The notes beneath the pieces are model-generated. The model searched no databases. It worked only from the letters and a program-made list of their open reading frames with translations, and was not told where the DNA came from. 64,000 bases of DNA, taken from assembly GCF_014651535.1 (NCBI RefSeq), contig NZ_BMXB01000011.1:62001-126000 (forward strand), read 5' to 3'. Position 1 is the first letter of the stretch. Each line of letters starts with the position of its first letter. Of the stretch, positions 1-9,049 are shown one piece after another. Source of the stretch: Salinimicrobium marinum (lineage in GTDB: Bacteria; Bacteroidota; Bacteroidia; Flavobacteriales; Flavobacteriaceae). A program made the position numbers and the translations under genes.

Positions 1-1472
1 CGGATTGGGGATTATGGCTGTCTTTGGGTTTAATTGCTCTAGGGGTCATTATTTTCGCTAACGACCAGTACCTGGGAAAGCCTACCGCAGTCAAAAACAA
101 CGGAATCTGGTTTAAATCCATGACTTCCCGCGGTGTGCTCGCGTGGGGAACGGGTATTTTGCTCACGCTTTTCTACATCGTCTTATATTGGCACCCACAA
201 TACCTGGGCTACAATCCAGATGGTGCAAACTCCGGGATAATTGCTCTTTTTGATCCTCTAAGCAGGATGATTAGCGGCTTACCGGCAAGTCAGTGGTTCG
301 TATACGGTACCTTATACACCCTCGCCATTCTGGCTTTCGGATATAAATTCCTTTTGAAATACCGCCACAATCGTTACGAAGTCATTCGTACTTTTTCAGT
401 GATGTTCTTTCAGCTGGGATTTGCCTTTTTGCTTCCGGAAATCCTTATGCGGCTCAATCAACCTTATTACAATCCGGTGAACATCTGGCCGCTTAACTAT
501 GATTTGTTTGCAGACTATAAACTTCAGGAATTCTTTTCCGCAGGAAATGTGGGAGTACTCATGATACTTTTTGGGATTGCTTCCATTTTCATCATAACCC
601 CCATCCTTACCTATTTTTACGGAAAAAGATGGTACTGCTCCTGGGTGTGCGGCTGCGGCGGACTCGCAGAAACCGCCGGCGACCCTTACCGCCACCTTTC
701 TGATAAAAGCCGGTCGGCTTGGAAATTTGAACGCTGGATTATTCATTCCGTGTTAGTTTTTGTGGTGGTTATGACCATTGGAGTTATTTACTCCTTTTTG
801 AACGATAATCCGGCAGATTTCTGGCTTACCAAAGATGTTTTTCTCTGGTCATCCGCAGGTTTCCTGGTGCTTTTTTTTGCACTCATCATGATCTTTAAAA
901 AAGATCAACTGGCAGCCGATGCCAAAAAAGCTGCCACTATTTTTCTTGTGGTAATTCTTGCGATCATCAGCGTTAACTATTTCTCCGGAAATGGGAATAT
1001 TTTCTTTTTTCACGGCTCGCAGCTAAGAACATGGTACGGATTTTTTATTGGCGCCGCTTTTTCGGGAGTAATAGGCGTCGGATTTTATCCCATTTTCGGA
1101 AACCGTGTTTGGTGCAGGTTTGGATGCCCTATGGCAGCTATTCTAGGAATGCAGCAACGGCTTTTTTCCCGTTTCAGAATTACCACCAACGGCGGACAAT
1201 GCATTTCCTGCGGAAACTGTTCCACCTATTGCGAAATGGGAATTGACGTCCGGGCATACGCTCAAAAAGGTGAAAATATTGTTCGTTCCAGCTGCGTTGG
1301 CTGCGGAATTTGTGCGGATGTTTGCCCTCGCGGAGTCCTCAAACTTGAAAACGGCCCCAGAGAAAAGCGCATCAATGGGGACGGCGTCCTGCTTGGAAAT
1401 GACGTGGACCTGCTAGACCTTATCAGAGAGCAAAAACAATCCAATAAGGAAACCGAAAGCTCCCGTCTTTAA
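1..1472 (+). CDS. Membrane-bound 4Fe-4S ferredoxin-type protein (5' truncated by window)
   Basis: The reading frame is open from the first bases of the window, so the true start lies upstream; an internal TTG at 24 is probably not the start. The visible protein has many hydrophobic segments. It carries cysteine motifs of the NosR/NapH/CcoG type: CSWVCGCGG mid-protein and WCRFGCP later, followed by two ferredoxin clusters, CISCGNCSTYC and CVGCGICADVCP. The family moves electrons across or along the inner membrane between quinones and periplasmic or cytoplasmic partners; the substrate here is unknown. It is followed within 10 bases by glycosyltransferase genes in the same direction. That is an unusual partnership, and the upstream context that could explain it is missing. 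Confidence 0.85.
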   Translation, partial: DWGLWLSLGLIALGVIIFANDQYLGKPTAVKNNGIWFKSMTSRGVLAWGTGILLTLFYIVLYWHPQYLGYNPDGANSGIIALFDPLSRMISGLPASQWFVYGTLYTLAILAFGYKFLLKYRHNRYEVIRTFSVMFFQLGFAFLLPEILMRLNQPYYNPVNIWPLNYDLFADYKLQEFFSAGNVGVLMILFGIASIFIITPILTYFYGKRWYCSWVCGCGGLAETAGDPYRHLSDKSRSAWKFERWIIHSVLVFVVVMTIGVIYSFLNDNPADFWLTKDVFLWSSAGFLVLFFALIMIFKKDQLAADAKKAATIFLVVILAIISVNYFSGNGNIFFFHGSQLRTWYGFFIGAAFSGVIGVGFYPIFGNRVWCRFGCPMAAILGMQQRLFSRFRITTNGGQCISCGNCSTYCEMGIDVRAYAQKGENIVRSSCVGCGICADVCPRGVLKLENGPREKRINGDGVLLGNDVDLLDLIREQKQSNKETESSRL

Positions 1473-1481
1473 TTGCCTGTA

Positions 1482-2174
1482 ATGCCACCAATCATAAAAG
1501 TTATTATTCCCGCCTACAATGAAGCCGATTCGATAGGCCTGGTTGTAAAAGATATTCCAGATATCGTCCAGGAGGTCATCGTGGTGAGCAATAATTCCAC
1601 CGATGCCACCGGAGAAAATGCTGCAAAGGCAGGTGCTACCGTTCTAAGAGAGCCAAATAAAGGCTACGGCTATGCCTGTTTGAAAGGAATGAATTATATT
1701 GCAAAATCTGCAGTAAAACCCGATATCGTTGTCTTTTTGGATGGCGACTACAGCGATTATCCAGAGGAGTTGAAGAAAATAGTAAAACCTATTATTCAGG
1801 ACGACATGGATTTTGTAATAGGTGCACGGATGGAGCGGCTAAGGGAAAAAGGAAGCATGACCTTCCCGCAGATCTTCGGAAACTGGTTGGCGACTTTTTT
1901 GATGAAGGTGATTTTCAATGCAAAATTTAGTGATCTAGGTCCTTTCAGAGCTATAAAATACGAAAAGCTACTAGAACTGGAAATGCAGGACAAAACCTAC
2001 GGCTGGACCGTGGAAATGCAATTGAAAGCACTAAAGAAAAAACTTTCATACGTAGAAGTGCCGGTGCATTACAGAAACCGAATTGGTGTGTCGAAAGTCT
2101 CAGGGACTGTAAAAGGCGCTTTTATGGCAGGGTTCAAAATCCTTGGATGGATCTTTAAATACAGCTTTAAATAA
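1482..2174 (+). CDS. Glycosyltransferase family 2, dolichol-phosphate-mannose synthase-like
   Basis: About 230 residues with a GT-A fold. The N-terminus carries the nucleotide-sugar binding stretch VIIPAYNEADSIG, followed by DGDYSDYPEEL, in which the DxD-like metal site is visible. Enzymes of this type transfer a sugar from an NDP-sugar to a polyprenyl phosphate or a lipid-linked acceptor at the cytoplasmic face. I place the start at the ATG at 1482 rather than the TTG at 1473, because the conserved fold begins only a few residues later. The stop overlaps the start of the next gene by one base (TAATG), so the two are probably co-translated. There is no C-terminal membrane domain, which makes it soluble or peripheral. 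The exact sugar cannot be read from the sequence. Confidence 0.85.
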   Translation: MPPIIKVIIPAYNEADSIGLVVKDIPDIVQEVIVVSNNSTDATGENAAKAGATVLREPNKGYGYACLKGMNYIAKSAVKPDIVVFLDGDYSDYPEELKKIVKPIIQDDMDFVIGARMERLREKGSMTFPQIFGNWLATFLMKVIFNAKFSDLGPFRAIKYEKLLELEMQDKTYGWTVEMQLKALKKKLSYVEVPVHYRNRIGVSKVSGTVKGAFMAGFKILGWIFKYSFK

Positions 2175-3682
2175 TGGAAACAGTTGTTCTTTATATCTTC
2201 ATTTCCCTGCTGTTTCTGGTGTTCGTTTACAGCCTGTCAGAACTGAATTTGCTGCTCAACTTTTTCAAAGGGAGAAAATTAAAAAATACTTCAGAAAAAC
2301 TTGATTTCACAAATGGGGAAGAAATTTCTTTTGTGACCATCCAGCTGCCTGTTTACAACGAAAAAAACGTGGTGGAACGCCTGCTGAAGAATATTTCCAG
2401 AATAGAATATCCGCGGGAGAAACTGGAGATTCAGGTACTCGACGATTCCACCGATGATTCTGTACTGCTTACTGCACAGCTCATTTCTACACTACAAAAT
2501 GACGGGTTAGATATCAAACACATCCGCCGCACAAACAGAAAAGGTTTTAAAGCCGGTGCGTTAAAAGAAGGACTAGAAATTGCAAAAGGGGAATTTATCG
2601 CCATTTTTGATTCCGATTTTTTGCCCGGTGAAAACTGGCTGTTGGAAACCGTTCCCTATTTTAAGGACAAAAATATTGGCGTCGTGCAGACTCGCTGGGG
2701 ACACCTCAACAGGGATTTTTCGTTGCTCACCAAAATCCAGGCCTTTGCGCTAGATTTTCATTTTATCCTGGAACAAACGGGAAGAAACTTTGGTAACCAC
2801 TTCATAAACTTTAACGGAACTGCGGGAATCTGGAGAAAACAGTGCATCCTGGAAGCAGGAAACTGGTCGGGCGACACTTTAACTGAAGATCTGGACCTCA
2901 GCTACCGCGCCCAGCTTGAAAACTGGAAATTTAAATATCTCGAGAAAGTAGAAACTCCGGCAGAATTACCCATTACCCTTCCCGCCGCGCGTTCCCAGCA
3001 ATTCCGGTGGAACAAGGGAGCCGCAGAGAATTTTCAGAAGAATTTCAGCACCTTGTTCAGGAACAAAAATGTTACTTTAGGAACAAAGTTTCACGCCTTT
3101 TTCCACTTGTTGAACAGCAGTTTATTCCTGCTCGTCCTGGCTTTGGCTATTTCAAGTGTGCCAGTATTGTTCATTTTGGACTCTGGAAATTATTCCGGGT
3201 ATGCTCAAATAATGGCATTTTTCGGAATAAGCACCCTCATTTTCTTTTTTTGTTACTGGATCACCTTTTCCCATATCCACGGAAAAAACTGGCATTCCTT
3301 CTTAAGGTACATAGGAATGTTTTTTGCTTTTTTCTCAATTGCCATGGGACTTTCGGTCCACAATTCCATTGCCGCACTGGAAGGCCATTTTGGTAAAAAA
3401 AGTGAATTTATCCGGACCCCAAAATTCAATATTTCTGAAAAAGGAAAAAACTTAAAGTTCTCCAGTACTCCTGTAGAAATATCTTTTCAGCTACTGTTGG
3501 AAATACTTTTATTCCTCTATTTCATTGTTGCCGCGATAAGTGCTTTTGTACTCAACAACTTTAGTATGATCGTATTCCATATGATGCTGGTTTTCGGATT
3601 TGGATATGTGGTTTTTCAGTCGTTGAATATTAGAGGTTCAATTTCTTACCGTAAGGAAAAACCAAACCTCACAGACCTTTGA
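2174..3682 (+). CDS. Membrane glycosyltransferase family 2, cellulose-synthase-like
   Basis: A 502-residue processive-type GT2. An N-terminal membrane helix is followed by the catalytic domain with QLPVYNEKNVVERL, LDDSTDDS, FDSDF, TEDLDLSYRAQ and QQFRWNKG. These correspond to the D, DxD, TED and QxxRW motifs of cellulose-synthase-like enzymes. Several C-terminal membrane helices follow (roughly residues 310-400 and 440-490). Such proteins polymerise or transfer hexoses at the inner membrane. The start codon overlaps the stop of the upstream GT2 by one base. The next gene follows after 33 bases, so the run looks like one operon making a lipid-linked or exported glycan. The product is unknown. 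Confidence 0.87.
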   Translation: METVVLYIFISLLFLVFVYSLSELNLLLNFFKGRKLKNTSEKLDFTNGEEISFVTIQLPVYNEKNVVERLLKNISRIEYPREKLEIQVLDDSTDDSVLLTAQLISTLQNDGLDIKHIRRTNRKGFKAGALKEGLEIAKGEFIAIFDSDFLPGENWLLETVPYFKDKNIGVVQTRWGHLNRDFSLLTKIQAFALDFHFILEQTGRNFGNHFINFNGTAGIWRKQCILEAGNWSGDTLTEDLDLSYRAQLENWKFKYLEKVETPAELPITLPAARSQQFRWNKGAAENFQKNFSTLFRNKNVTLGTKFHAFFHLLNSSLFLLVLALAISSVPVLFILDSGNYSGYAQIMAFFGISTLIFFFCYWITFSHIHGKNWHSFLRYIGMFFAFFSIAMGLSVHNSIAALEGHFGKKSEFIRTPKFNISEKGKNLKFSSTPVEISFQLLLEILLFLYFIVAAISAFVLNNFSMIVFHMMLVFGFGYVVFQSLNIRGSISYRKEKPNLTDL

Positions 3683-3715
3683 GAGCTATAAAGTTTAAAC
3701 CACCAGTATTCTTTA

Positions 3716-5074
3716 ATGGAAATCACCCAGTTAAAATACCACAAATTTCCTCTTCTTCTGCTGCTTGCCAGCAGTGCCTTGTATCTGTCGTTTGCCTATG
3801 ATCTGGTAAGAGAGGATTTCATAAAGCTCGTCACTCTCTATGTTGCCCTGTTCTTTCTAAGCTGGAAATTTTTCCAGTTAGAAAAATCCAACTGGCAGTT
3901 ATTACTGGGCGCAGGTATCCTTTTTAGATTGCTTTTTCTTTTTTCCCTTCCCAATCTTTCACAGGATTTCTACCGGTTTGTCTGGGACGGAGAATTGCTT
4001 CTGGAAGGAGTGAATCCCTACCTATCTACTCCGGCTGAACTGCTTTCCTCGGGAATTCCGCTTTTTGAGAATGCAGAATTTCTTTATAACGGAATGGGAA
4101 CTCTTAGCGCCGGAAATCATAGCAATTACCCGCCATTAAACCAACTCATCTTTGCCATCTCCACTTTCTTTTCCGGAGACACTATTCTGGGAGCAGTTGT
4201 AGTGATGAGGCTGATTATCATAGCCGCAGAAATGGGAATTTTTTACTTCGGAAGAAAACTTTTAATCACATTAAACCTTCCAGAAAACCGTATTTTCTGG
4301 TATTTACTCAATCCTTTTATCATCATAGAACTCACCGGAAATCTACATTTTGAAGCGGTATTGATCTTTTTTTTGATCTGGTCACTTCACCTGCTGCATT
4401 ACGGAAAATGGCTATTCAGCGCCGCCTTATTAGCCTTTGCTGTTTCGATAAAGCTCATTCCGTTGCTATTCCTTCCGTTGTTTTTCAGAAAACTGGGATG
4501 GAAAAAAGCCTTCGGATATTACTTGGTGGTGGCTGCGGTAAACATGATCCTGTTTCTGCCTTTTCTATCCACAGAATTTCTCTCTAATTATATCCAAACC
4601 ATCGGGCTTTGGTTTCAGAAGTTTGAATTCAATGCCAGTATTTATTACCTCATCCGGTGGATTGGATACCAGGTGGAAGGCTACAACATCCTGGTGTATA
4701 CCGGTAAACCTCTTGCTGCTGCAACTTTTCTAGCTGTTATTAGTCTGGCTTTATTCCGAAGAAACAAATCTACTACAGGTTTGATCACCATGATGCTATT
4801 TGCTATGACTGTCTATTATTTTTTGGCAACTACTGTTCATCCGTGGTACCTGGCAGTACCGGTGATCCTCTGCATTTTTACGAAGTACAGGTTTCCGCTG
4901 GTGTGGTCTTTAGTGGTGATATTGAGCTATGCAGCATATTCCAACGTATCATTTCTGGAAGATTTGTGGTTCGTAGGTTTGGAATATGTGGTTGTATATT
5001 CGGTGCTGGGTTACGAAATTTATAAATACAATAACCCCCGAAGGGGGAACTCTCACTCTTGTTTATCCCTTTAG
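3716..5074 (+). CDS. Polytopic GT-C family glycosyltransferase (mannosyltransferase-like)
   Basis: A 452-residue protein made almost entirely of hydrophobic segments. It has an early loop with NLSQDFYRFVWDGELLLEG (Asp84 and Asp91), followed by a NPY motif. This pattern is typical of GT-C enzymes that take sugar from a polyprenyl-phosphate donor on the periplasmic side. It lies 33 bases after the cellulose-synthase-like gene and fits a model in which the DPM1-like enzyme makes the polyprenyl-sugar donor for it. The last 14 residues are encoded over a small GC-rich hairpin (CCCCC-GAA-GGGGG, 5035-5047), so the C-terminus may be a recent extension. The sugar specificity is inferred from family resemblance only. 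Confidence 0.75.
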   Translation: MEITQLKYHKFPLLLLLASSALYLSFAYDLVREDFIKLVTLYVALFFLSWKFFQLEKSNWQLLLGAGILFRLLFLFSLPNLSQDFYRFVWDGELLLEGVNPYLSTPAELLSSGIPLFENAEFLYNGMGTLSAGNHSNYPPLNQLIFAISTFFSGDTILGAVVVMRLIIIAAEMGIFYFGRKLLITLNLPENRIFWYLLNPFIIIELTGNLHFEAVLIFFLIWSLHLLHYGKWLFSAALLAFAVSIKLIPLLFLPLFFRKLGWKKAFGYYLVVAAVNMILFLPFLSTEFLSNYIQTIGLWFQKFEFNASIYYLIRWIGYQVEGYNILVYTGKPLAAATFLAVISLALFRRNKSTTGLITMMLFAMTVYYFLATTVHPWYLAVPVILCIFTKYRFPLVWSLVVILSYAAYSNVSFLEDLWFVGLEYVVVYSVLGYEIYKYNNPRRGNSHSCLSL

Positions 5075-5178
5075 CCCAGGAAGGGAATTCTTTCTCTAGA
5101 TCTTAAAAACCTTTGGACTAAAGCCTAATTTTCTCACCTCCTTCGTTCAAGAACTTAAATATCCTTGCAATTCATCTG

Positions 5179-5355
5179 ATGTCGCAAAAAAGCATTTTCG
5201 GATATAAAATCCAGGGCACAGAAGTAGAATATGAATTGCCTCTGGATTTAACCGGAAGCCTAGGCTTAGCGCAATACCAAGCAACCATTCTAACCTATTT
5301 TAAGCTAAGAACCTATATTGAAAGCCTGGATTTCAAGATACCTACAAGTTCTTGA
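5179..5355 (+). CDS. Possible 58-residue hypothetical protein
   Basis: A short open frame beginning MSQKSIFGYKIQG and ending in KIPTSS sits in the convergent gap between the glycosyltransferase operon and the polyamine operon. It has no signal peptide, membrane segment or motif that I recognise. It could be a real small protein or a remnant of a longer gene. Coding support is weak and no clear ribosome-binding site is visible. Confidence 0.3.
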   Translation: MSQKSIFGYKIQGTEVEYELPLDLTGSLGLAQYQATILTYFKLRTYIESLDFKIPTSS

Positions 5356-5392
5356 AGACCTTGCAGGATAAAACTAAACTACAAACAAATCA

Positions 5393-5430
5393 CAAAAAAA
5401 ACCTGCAAAATCAATATGATCTTGCAGGTT
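5393..5430 (-). terminator. Intrinsic terminator of the polyamine operon
   Basis: The inverted repeat AACCTGCAA / TTGCAGGTT (about 5400-5408 and 5422-5430) is followed on the minus strand by a run of seven to eight T. It lies about 80 bases beyond the stop of the deoxyhypusine-synthase-like gene, in the correct orientation to end the minus-strand operon. Confidence 0.7.
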
Positions 5431-5437
5431 CATCATA

Positions 5438-5490
5438 TTTCAGCAAGCTCAGGGTTCAGCAGTTACGCCAGTAGACCTGAGCTTGTGAAA
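5438..5490. repeat. Interspersed inverted repeat between convergent genes
   Basis: The arms TTTCAGCAAGCTCAGG (5438-5453) and CCTGAGCTTGTGAAA (5476-5490) pair with one mismatch across a loop of about 22 bases. The CTGAACTTG-like wording resembles the dispersed palindromes at 33.8-34.0 kb and 50.7 kb in this window. It is probably a non-coding dispersed repeat. Confidence 0.55.
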
Positions 5491-5507
5491 TAATATTTTT
5501 CTCCGGA

Positions 5508-6479
5508 TTACATATCCAGAATGTATGCGAACATCAGTGGTGCAACAATGGTTGCATCACTTTCAATGACAAATTTTGGACCTTGCTTGTCCAGTTTACC
5601 CCAGGTGATCTTTTCGTTGGGCACTGCCCCGGAATAGGAACCGTAACTGGTGGTAGAATCTGAAATCTGGCAGAAATAACTCCAGAAAGGAGTATCGGTC
5701 ATTTCCATATCCTGATATAGCATTGGCACAACACAAATAGGAAAATCTCCGGCAATACCTCCACCAATCTGGAAGAATCCAACCCCGGAATCAGAATTTT
5801 TCGTGTACCAATCGGCTAAATATCCCATATATTCAATTCCGGATTTCATGGTGCTAGCTTTCAACTCCCCCTTCATTACATAAGAAGCAAAGATATTTCC
5901 CATAGTACTGTCTTCCCAACCCGGAACGACAATAGGAAGGTTCTTTTCAGCTGCAGCATATAACCATGAATCCTTCAGGTCTATTTCATAATATTCTTCC
6001 AAAACACCCGAAAGCAGTAATTTATACATAAATTCATGCGGAAAATATCTTTCTCCGGAAGCTTCAGCATCTTTCCATATCTTCACAATATGTTTCTGAA
6101 TTCTTCGGAAGGCTTCTTCTTCAGGAATGGCCGTATCAGTAACCCGGTTAAGCCCTCTTTCCAGCAAATCCCATTCATCCTGCGGTGTTAAATCGCGGTA
6201 ATGCGGAAGTCTTTCGTAATGGGTATGAGCCACCAGGTTCATCACATCTTCCTCCAGGTTTGCCCCGGTACAGGAGATGATCTGCACTTTATCCTGACGT
6301 ATCATTTCAGCAAATATTTTCCCAATCTCTGCGGTACTCATAGCCCCTGCCATGGTTACCATCATTTTGTTGCCCTTTTCTAGTTGTTGCTTGTAGGCTT
6401 TTGAAGCATCTACAAGGGCTGCAGCGTTAAAATGTTTATAATGTCTTTCTACAAATTCTGTTATAGGTCCTTTACTCAT
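5508..6479 (-). CDS. Deoxyhypusine synthase family protein, probable homospermidine synthase-type polyamine enzyme
   Basis: A 323-residue protein of the deoxyhypusine synthase family. The C-terminal block ITWGKL carries the lysine (Lys295) that aligns with the catalytic lysine forming the enzyme-imine intermediate in eukaryotic enzymes. The motif QIGGGIAGDFP, a nucleotide-binding segment, is also visible. Bacteria lack eIF5A, so protein hypusination is not expected. Bacterial members of the family are known to act on free polyamines, for example making homospermidine from putrescine. The gene overlaps agmatinase by eight bases in an arginine decarboxylase-agmatinase operon, which supplies putrescine and supports that role. 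The terminal polyamine actually made is an inference. Confidence 0.85.
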   Translation of the reverse strand: MSKGPITEFVERHYKHFNAAALVDASKAYKQQLEKGNKMMVTMAGAMSTAEIGKIFAEMIRQDKVQIISCTGANLEEDVMNLVAHTHYERLPHYRDLTPQDEWDLLERGLNRVTDTAIPEEEAFRRIQKHIVKIWKDAEASGERYFPHEFMYKLLLSGVLEEYYEIDLKDSWLYAAAEKNLPIVVPGWEDSTMGNIFASYVMKGELKASTMKSGIEYMGYLADWYTKNSDSGVGFFQIGGGIAGDFPICVVPMLYQDMEMTDTPFWSYFCQISDSTTSYGSYSGAVPNEKITWGKLDKQGPKFVIESDATIVAPLMFAYILDM

Positions 6480-7350
6480 CGTCTTCGTCTTCTTCGTTAT
6501 AGTTTTGATATTTGAACTTATAGCTCAACATTTTATAGTACAATTTTGCTGCCAGAAAATCTGATGATTTATCATTTTCATTAGGACATAATTCCACTAT
6601 ATCAAAACCTACTACATTTTTCTTTTTAAACATTAATTTTAAAAACTCCAGTGTTTCAAACCATAATAAGCCTCCCGGTTCCGGAGTACCGGTGGAAGGC
6701 ATGATAGATGGATCGAAAGCATCAAGATCTATCGTAATAAAAACATTCGGAGTCATTTGCCCAATGGCATCATCCATCCATTCATCATAAAGATCATGTC
6801 CAAAATACACCTGATTCTCATCCATATGATCCAGTTCTGAAATATCCATAGAACGGATTCCTACCTGCACAAGATTGGTTGTTTTACTGGCTTCATGCAA
6901 GGCGCAGGCATGATTATTTGCAGATCCCTCATACTCGGGTCGCAAATCTGCATGCGCATCCAGCTGAACAACAGTAAGCTCCTCAAAAGTTTCATTAAAA
7001 GCTCTTATAGAACCAATGGAAACAGAATGTTCCCCTCCAAAAAGGGTCACAAATTTCTCCTGCTTAAGATAACTTTTTGTGGTTTTGTATACTGCTTCCA
7101 CCATTTTCTCGGGAGAAGAAGCTTCAGTTACAGGAGGCGCAAGATAGATTCCTTTCTTATATACTTCAGATCGGGTTTCAATATCGAACAGCTCCATATT
7201 TTCGGAAGCATCTAAAAAAGCCTCCGGCCCTTTATCTGCTCCTTTTTGCCAGGTACTAGTCCCGTCGTAAGGAACCGGGATCAACACCACTTTTGCATCA
7301 TCAATGCGTGCATATTTATCCGGAATGCCGGCATAATTCTTTTTATTCAT
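6472..7350 (-). CDS. speB: Agmatinase (agmatine to putrescine and urea)
   Basis: A 292-residue ureohydrolase. The binuclear manganese ligands are visible in LFGGEHSVS, QLDAHADLR and TIDLDAFDPS, in the usual order. The family splits guanidino groups. Agmatine is the likely substrate because the gene lies between arginine decarboxylase, 57 bases upstream, and the deoxyhypusine-synthase-like gene, which overlaps its 3' end by eight bases. Length is normal for agmatinase. The acidic tail (EEDEDDE) is encoded across the overlap with the next gene. Other ureohydrolases such as formiminoglutamase are possible but fit the neighbours less well. Confidence 0.92.
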   Translation of the reverse strand: MNKKNYAGIPDKYARIDDAKVVLIPVPYDGTSTWQKGADKGPEAFLDASENMELFDIETRSEVYKKGIYLAPPVTEASSPEKMVEAVYKTTKSYLKQEKFVTLFGGEHSVSIGSIRAFNETFEELTVVQLDAHADLRPEYEGSANNHACALHEASKTTNLVQVGIRSMDISELDHMDENQVYFGHDLYDEWMDDAIGQMTPNVFITIDLDAFDPSIMPSTGTPEPGGLLWFETLEFLKLMFKKKNVVGFDIVELCPNENDKSSDFLAAKLYYKMLSYKFKYQNYNEEDEDDE

Positions 7351-7406
7351 TTGCTGGATGGTTATAGTATTCTACAAATTTCAGATTAAATATAACAAAA
7401 AATGAT

Positions 7407-8804
7407 TTATTCATTGTACCCCAATATTTTAAGGAAGTCATCAGCTTTTTGCTGCTCCCTGAAAACACTTGTGGTAAGGTTCCCGTCTTCGTCCCTGTTG
7501 ATTAAAAGATGTTTTGGCTGCGGAATCAAACAATGCTGTAAACCATCGAAGCCTCCTATGGTTTCCTGATAGGCCCCGGTATTAAAAAAGCCAATGTAAA
7601 GTGGTTTTTCCCGCTTGTACTTTGGAAGATAAATGGCGTTGGTGTGCTGCTCGGAATTGTAATAGTCATCACTATCACAGGTCATCCCTCCCAGCAGTAC
7701 TCGCTCATATTCATCATTCCAACGATTTACGGCAAGCATTACGAACTTCTTACTTATAGCCCAGGTATCTGGAAGGGTGGTAATAAAAGAAGAGTTGATC
7801 ATATTCCATTTCTCACGATCATTTTGCTGCTTCTGGTATAAAATTTCATAAATAGCGCCTCCGCTCTCTCCTACCGTGAATGATCCAAACTCGGTAAAAA
7901 TATGCGGCACATCCACTTCTGCCTCGTCGCAAGCCAGTTTTATCTGGTTTACGATCTCTTCCACCATGTATTTGTAATCATATTCAAAATGAAGAGAATT
8001 CTTAACCGGGAAACCTCCACCAATATTTAAACTATCAAGTGACGGACATATCTTTTTCAGGTTAATGTAAACCTTCAGACATTTTAAAAGTTCGTTCCAG
8101 TAGTAAGCAGTATCACGAATTCCGGTATTAATGAAAAAATGCAACATCTTTAGCTCCACCTGCTCATTTTCACTTATTTGTTTGTTATAAAACGGAACTA
8201 TGTTCTTATAACCTATCCCCAATCTTGAGGTGTAAAATTCAAATTTTGGTTCTTCTTCAGAAGCAATCCGGATTCCAATCTTGTATTTACCGTCAATAGC
8301 TTCAGAAAGAAGGTCTATTTCCTCATAATTATCAATGATTGGAATGCAGTTTTTATGCCCGCTGTTGATCAAATCTGCAATGTTTGAAACATAATGATCT
8401 CGTTTAAAACCATTACAGATCACATAAGTATCATCGGTAATCTTTCCCTTTTTCTTCAGGCTTTCCACAATTTTCATGTCAATTGCGGCCGATGTTTCTA
8501 TGTGAATATCATTTTTAAGGGCCTCGTTCAGCACATGGTTAAAATGTGAACTTTTAGTACAATAGCAATAATTATAAGTGGCTTTATAATCACTTTTTTC
8601 GAGTGCGTCTGCAAACCATTTTTTTGCCCTGCCTATGTTATCAGATATCTTAGGAAGATAAGTGAATTTTAAAGGGGCTCCATATTTCTTCACCAGCTCC
8701 ATGAGATCTATGTCGTGAAACCGAAGTTCGCTGCCTTCTAACGTGAATTCCTCTTGTGGAAAATAATATGTTTGATCTATTAAGTCTCGGTACTTTGTAT
8801 TCAA
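7407..8804 (-). CDS. speA: Biosynthetic arginine decarboxylase, short form
   Basis: A 465-residue fold-type III PLP decarboxylase producing agmatine from arginine. The PLP-binding lysine is probably Lys84 (YNYCYCTKSSHF). The catalytic cysteine from the second subunit is at Cys376 (GGMTCDSDDYY). The protein is shorter than the roughly 650-residue enterobacterial SpeA and lacks its insertion, as in Bacteroidota relatives. It is the first gene of a three-gene minus-strand polyamine operon, followed by agmatinase after 57 bases. The upstream region has an AT-rich TATATTTA sequence but no convincing full promoter. Confidence 0.88.
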   Translation of the reverse strand: MNTKYRDLIDQTYYFPQEEFTLEGSELRFHDIDLMELVKKYGAPLKFTYLPKISDNIGRAKKWFADALEKSDYKATYNYCYCTKSSHFNHVLNEALKNDIHIETSAAIDMKIVESLKKKGKITDDTYVICNGFKRDHYVSNIADLINSGHKNCIPIIDNYEEIDLLSEAIDGKYKIGIRIASEEEPKFEFYTSRLGIGYKNIVPFYNKQISENEQVELKMLHFFINTGIRDTAYYWNELLKCLKVYINLKKICPSLDSLNIGGGFPVKNSLHFEYDYKYMVEEIVNQIKLACDEAEVDVPHIFTEFGSFTVGESGGAIYEILYQKQQNDREKWNMINSSFITTLPDTWAISKKFVMLAVNRWNDEYERVLLGGMTCDSDDYYNSEQHTNAIYLPKYKREKPLYIGFFNTGAYQETIGGFDGLQHCLIPQPKHLLINRDEDGNLTTSVFREQQKADDFLKILGYNE

Positions 8805-8993
8805 TTTCTTTAAATATAAAATTAAAAGGTTAAAAATTAGAGATTAAAAGTGGGAGCAGAAAACATACAGTGATAAAAGTTTGTTAAGGCTTTCCCGTGC
8901 CAGTTTCCGAACCTTCTCATCTCTTAAAAAACACCTTTTATCCATTAGTGAATTGATGCAATTGGTTCCAGATCAATAGCGGTACAAAAATAG

Positions 8994-9025
8994 AAAAAAG
9001 CCCGATAGTAAAATGGGCTTTCTTT
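8994..9025 (-). terminator. Intrinsic terminator, minus strand
   Basis: Inverted repeat AAAGCCC / GGGCTTT with flanking A and T runs; read on the minus strand it ends in a run of six T. It lies about 140 bases beyond the pseudouridine synthase gene and probably ends that transcript. The remaining gap, 8805-8993, is the leader region of speA and shows nothing further. Confidence 0.65.
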
Positions 9026-9049
9026 GCATTTTCACAGGTAATATTTTCT

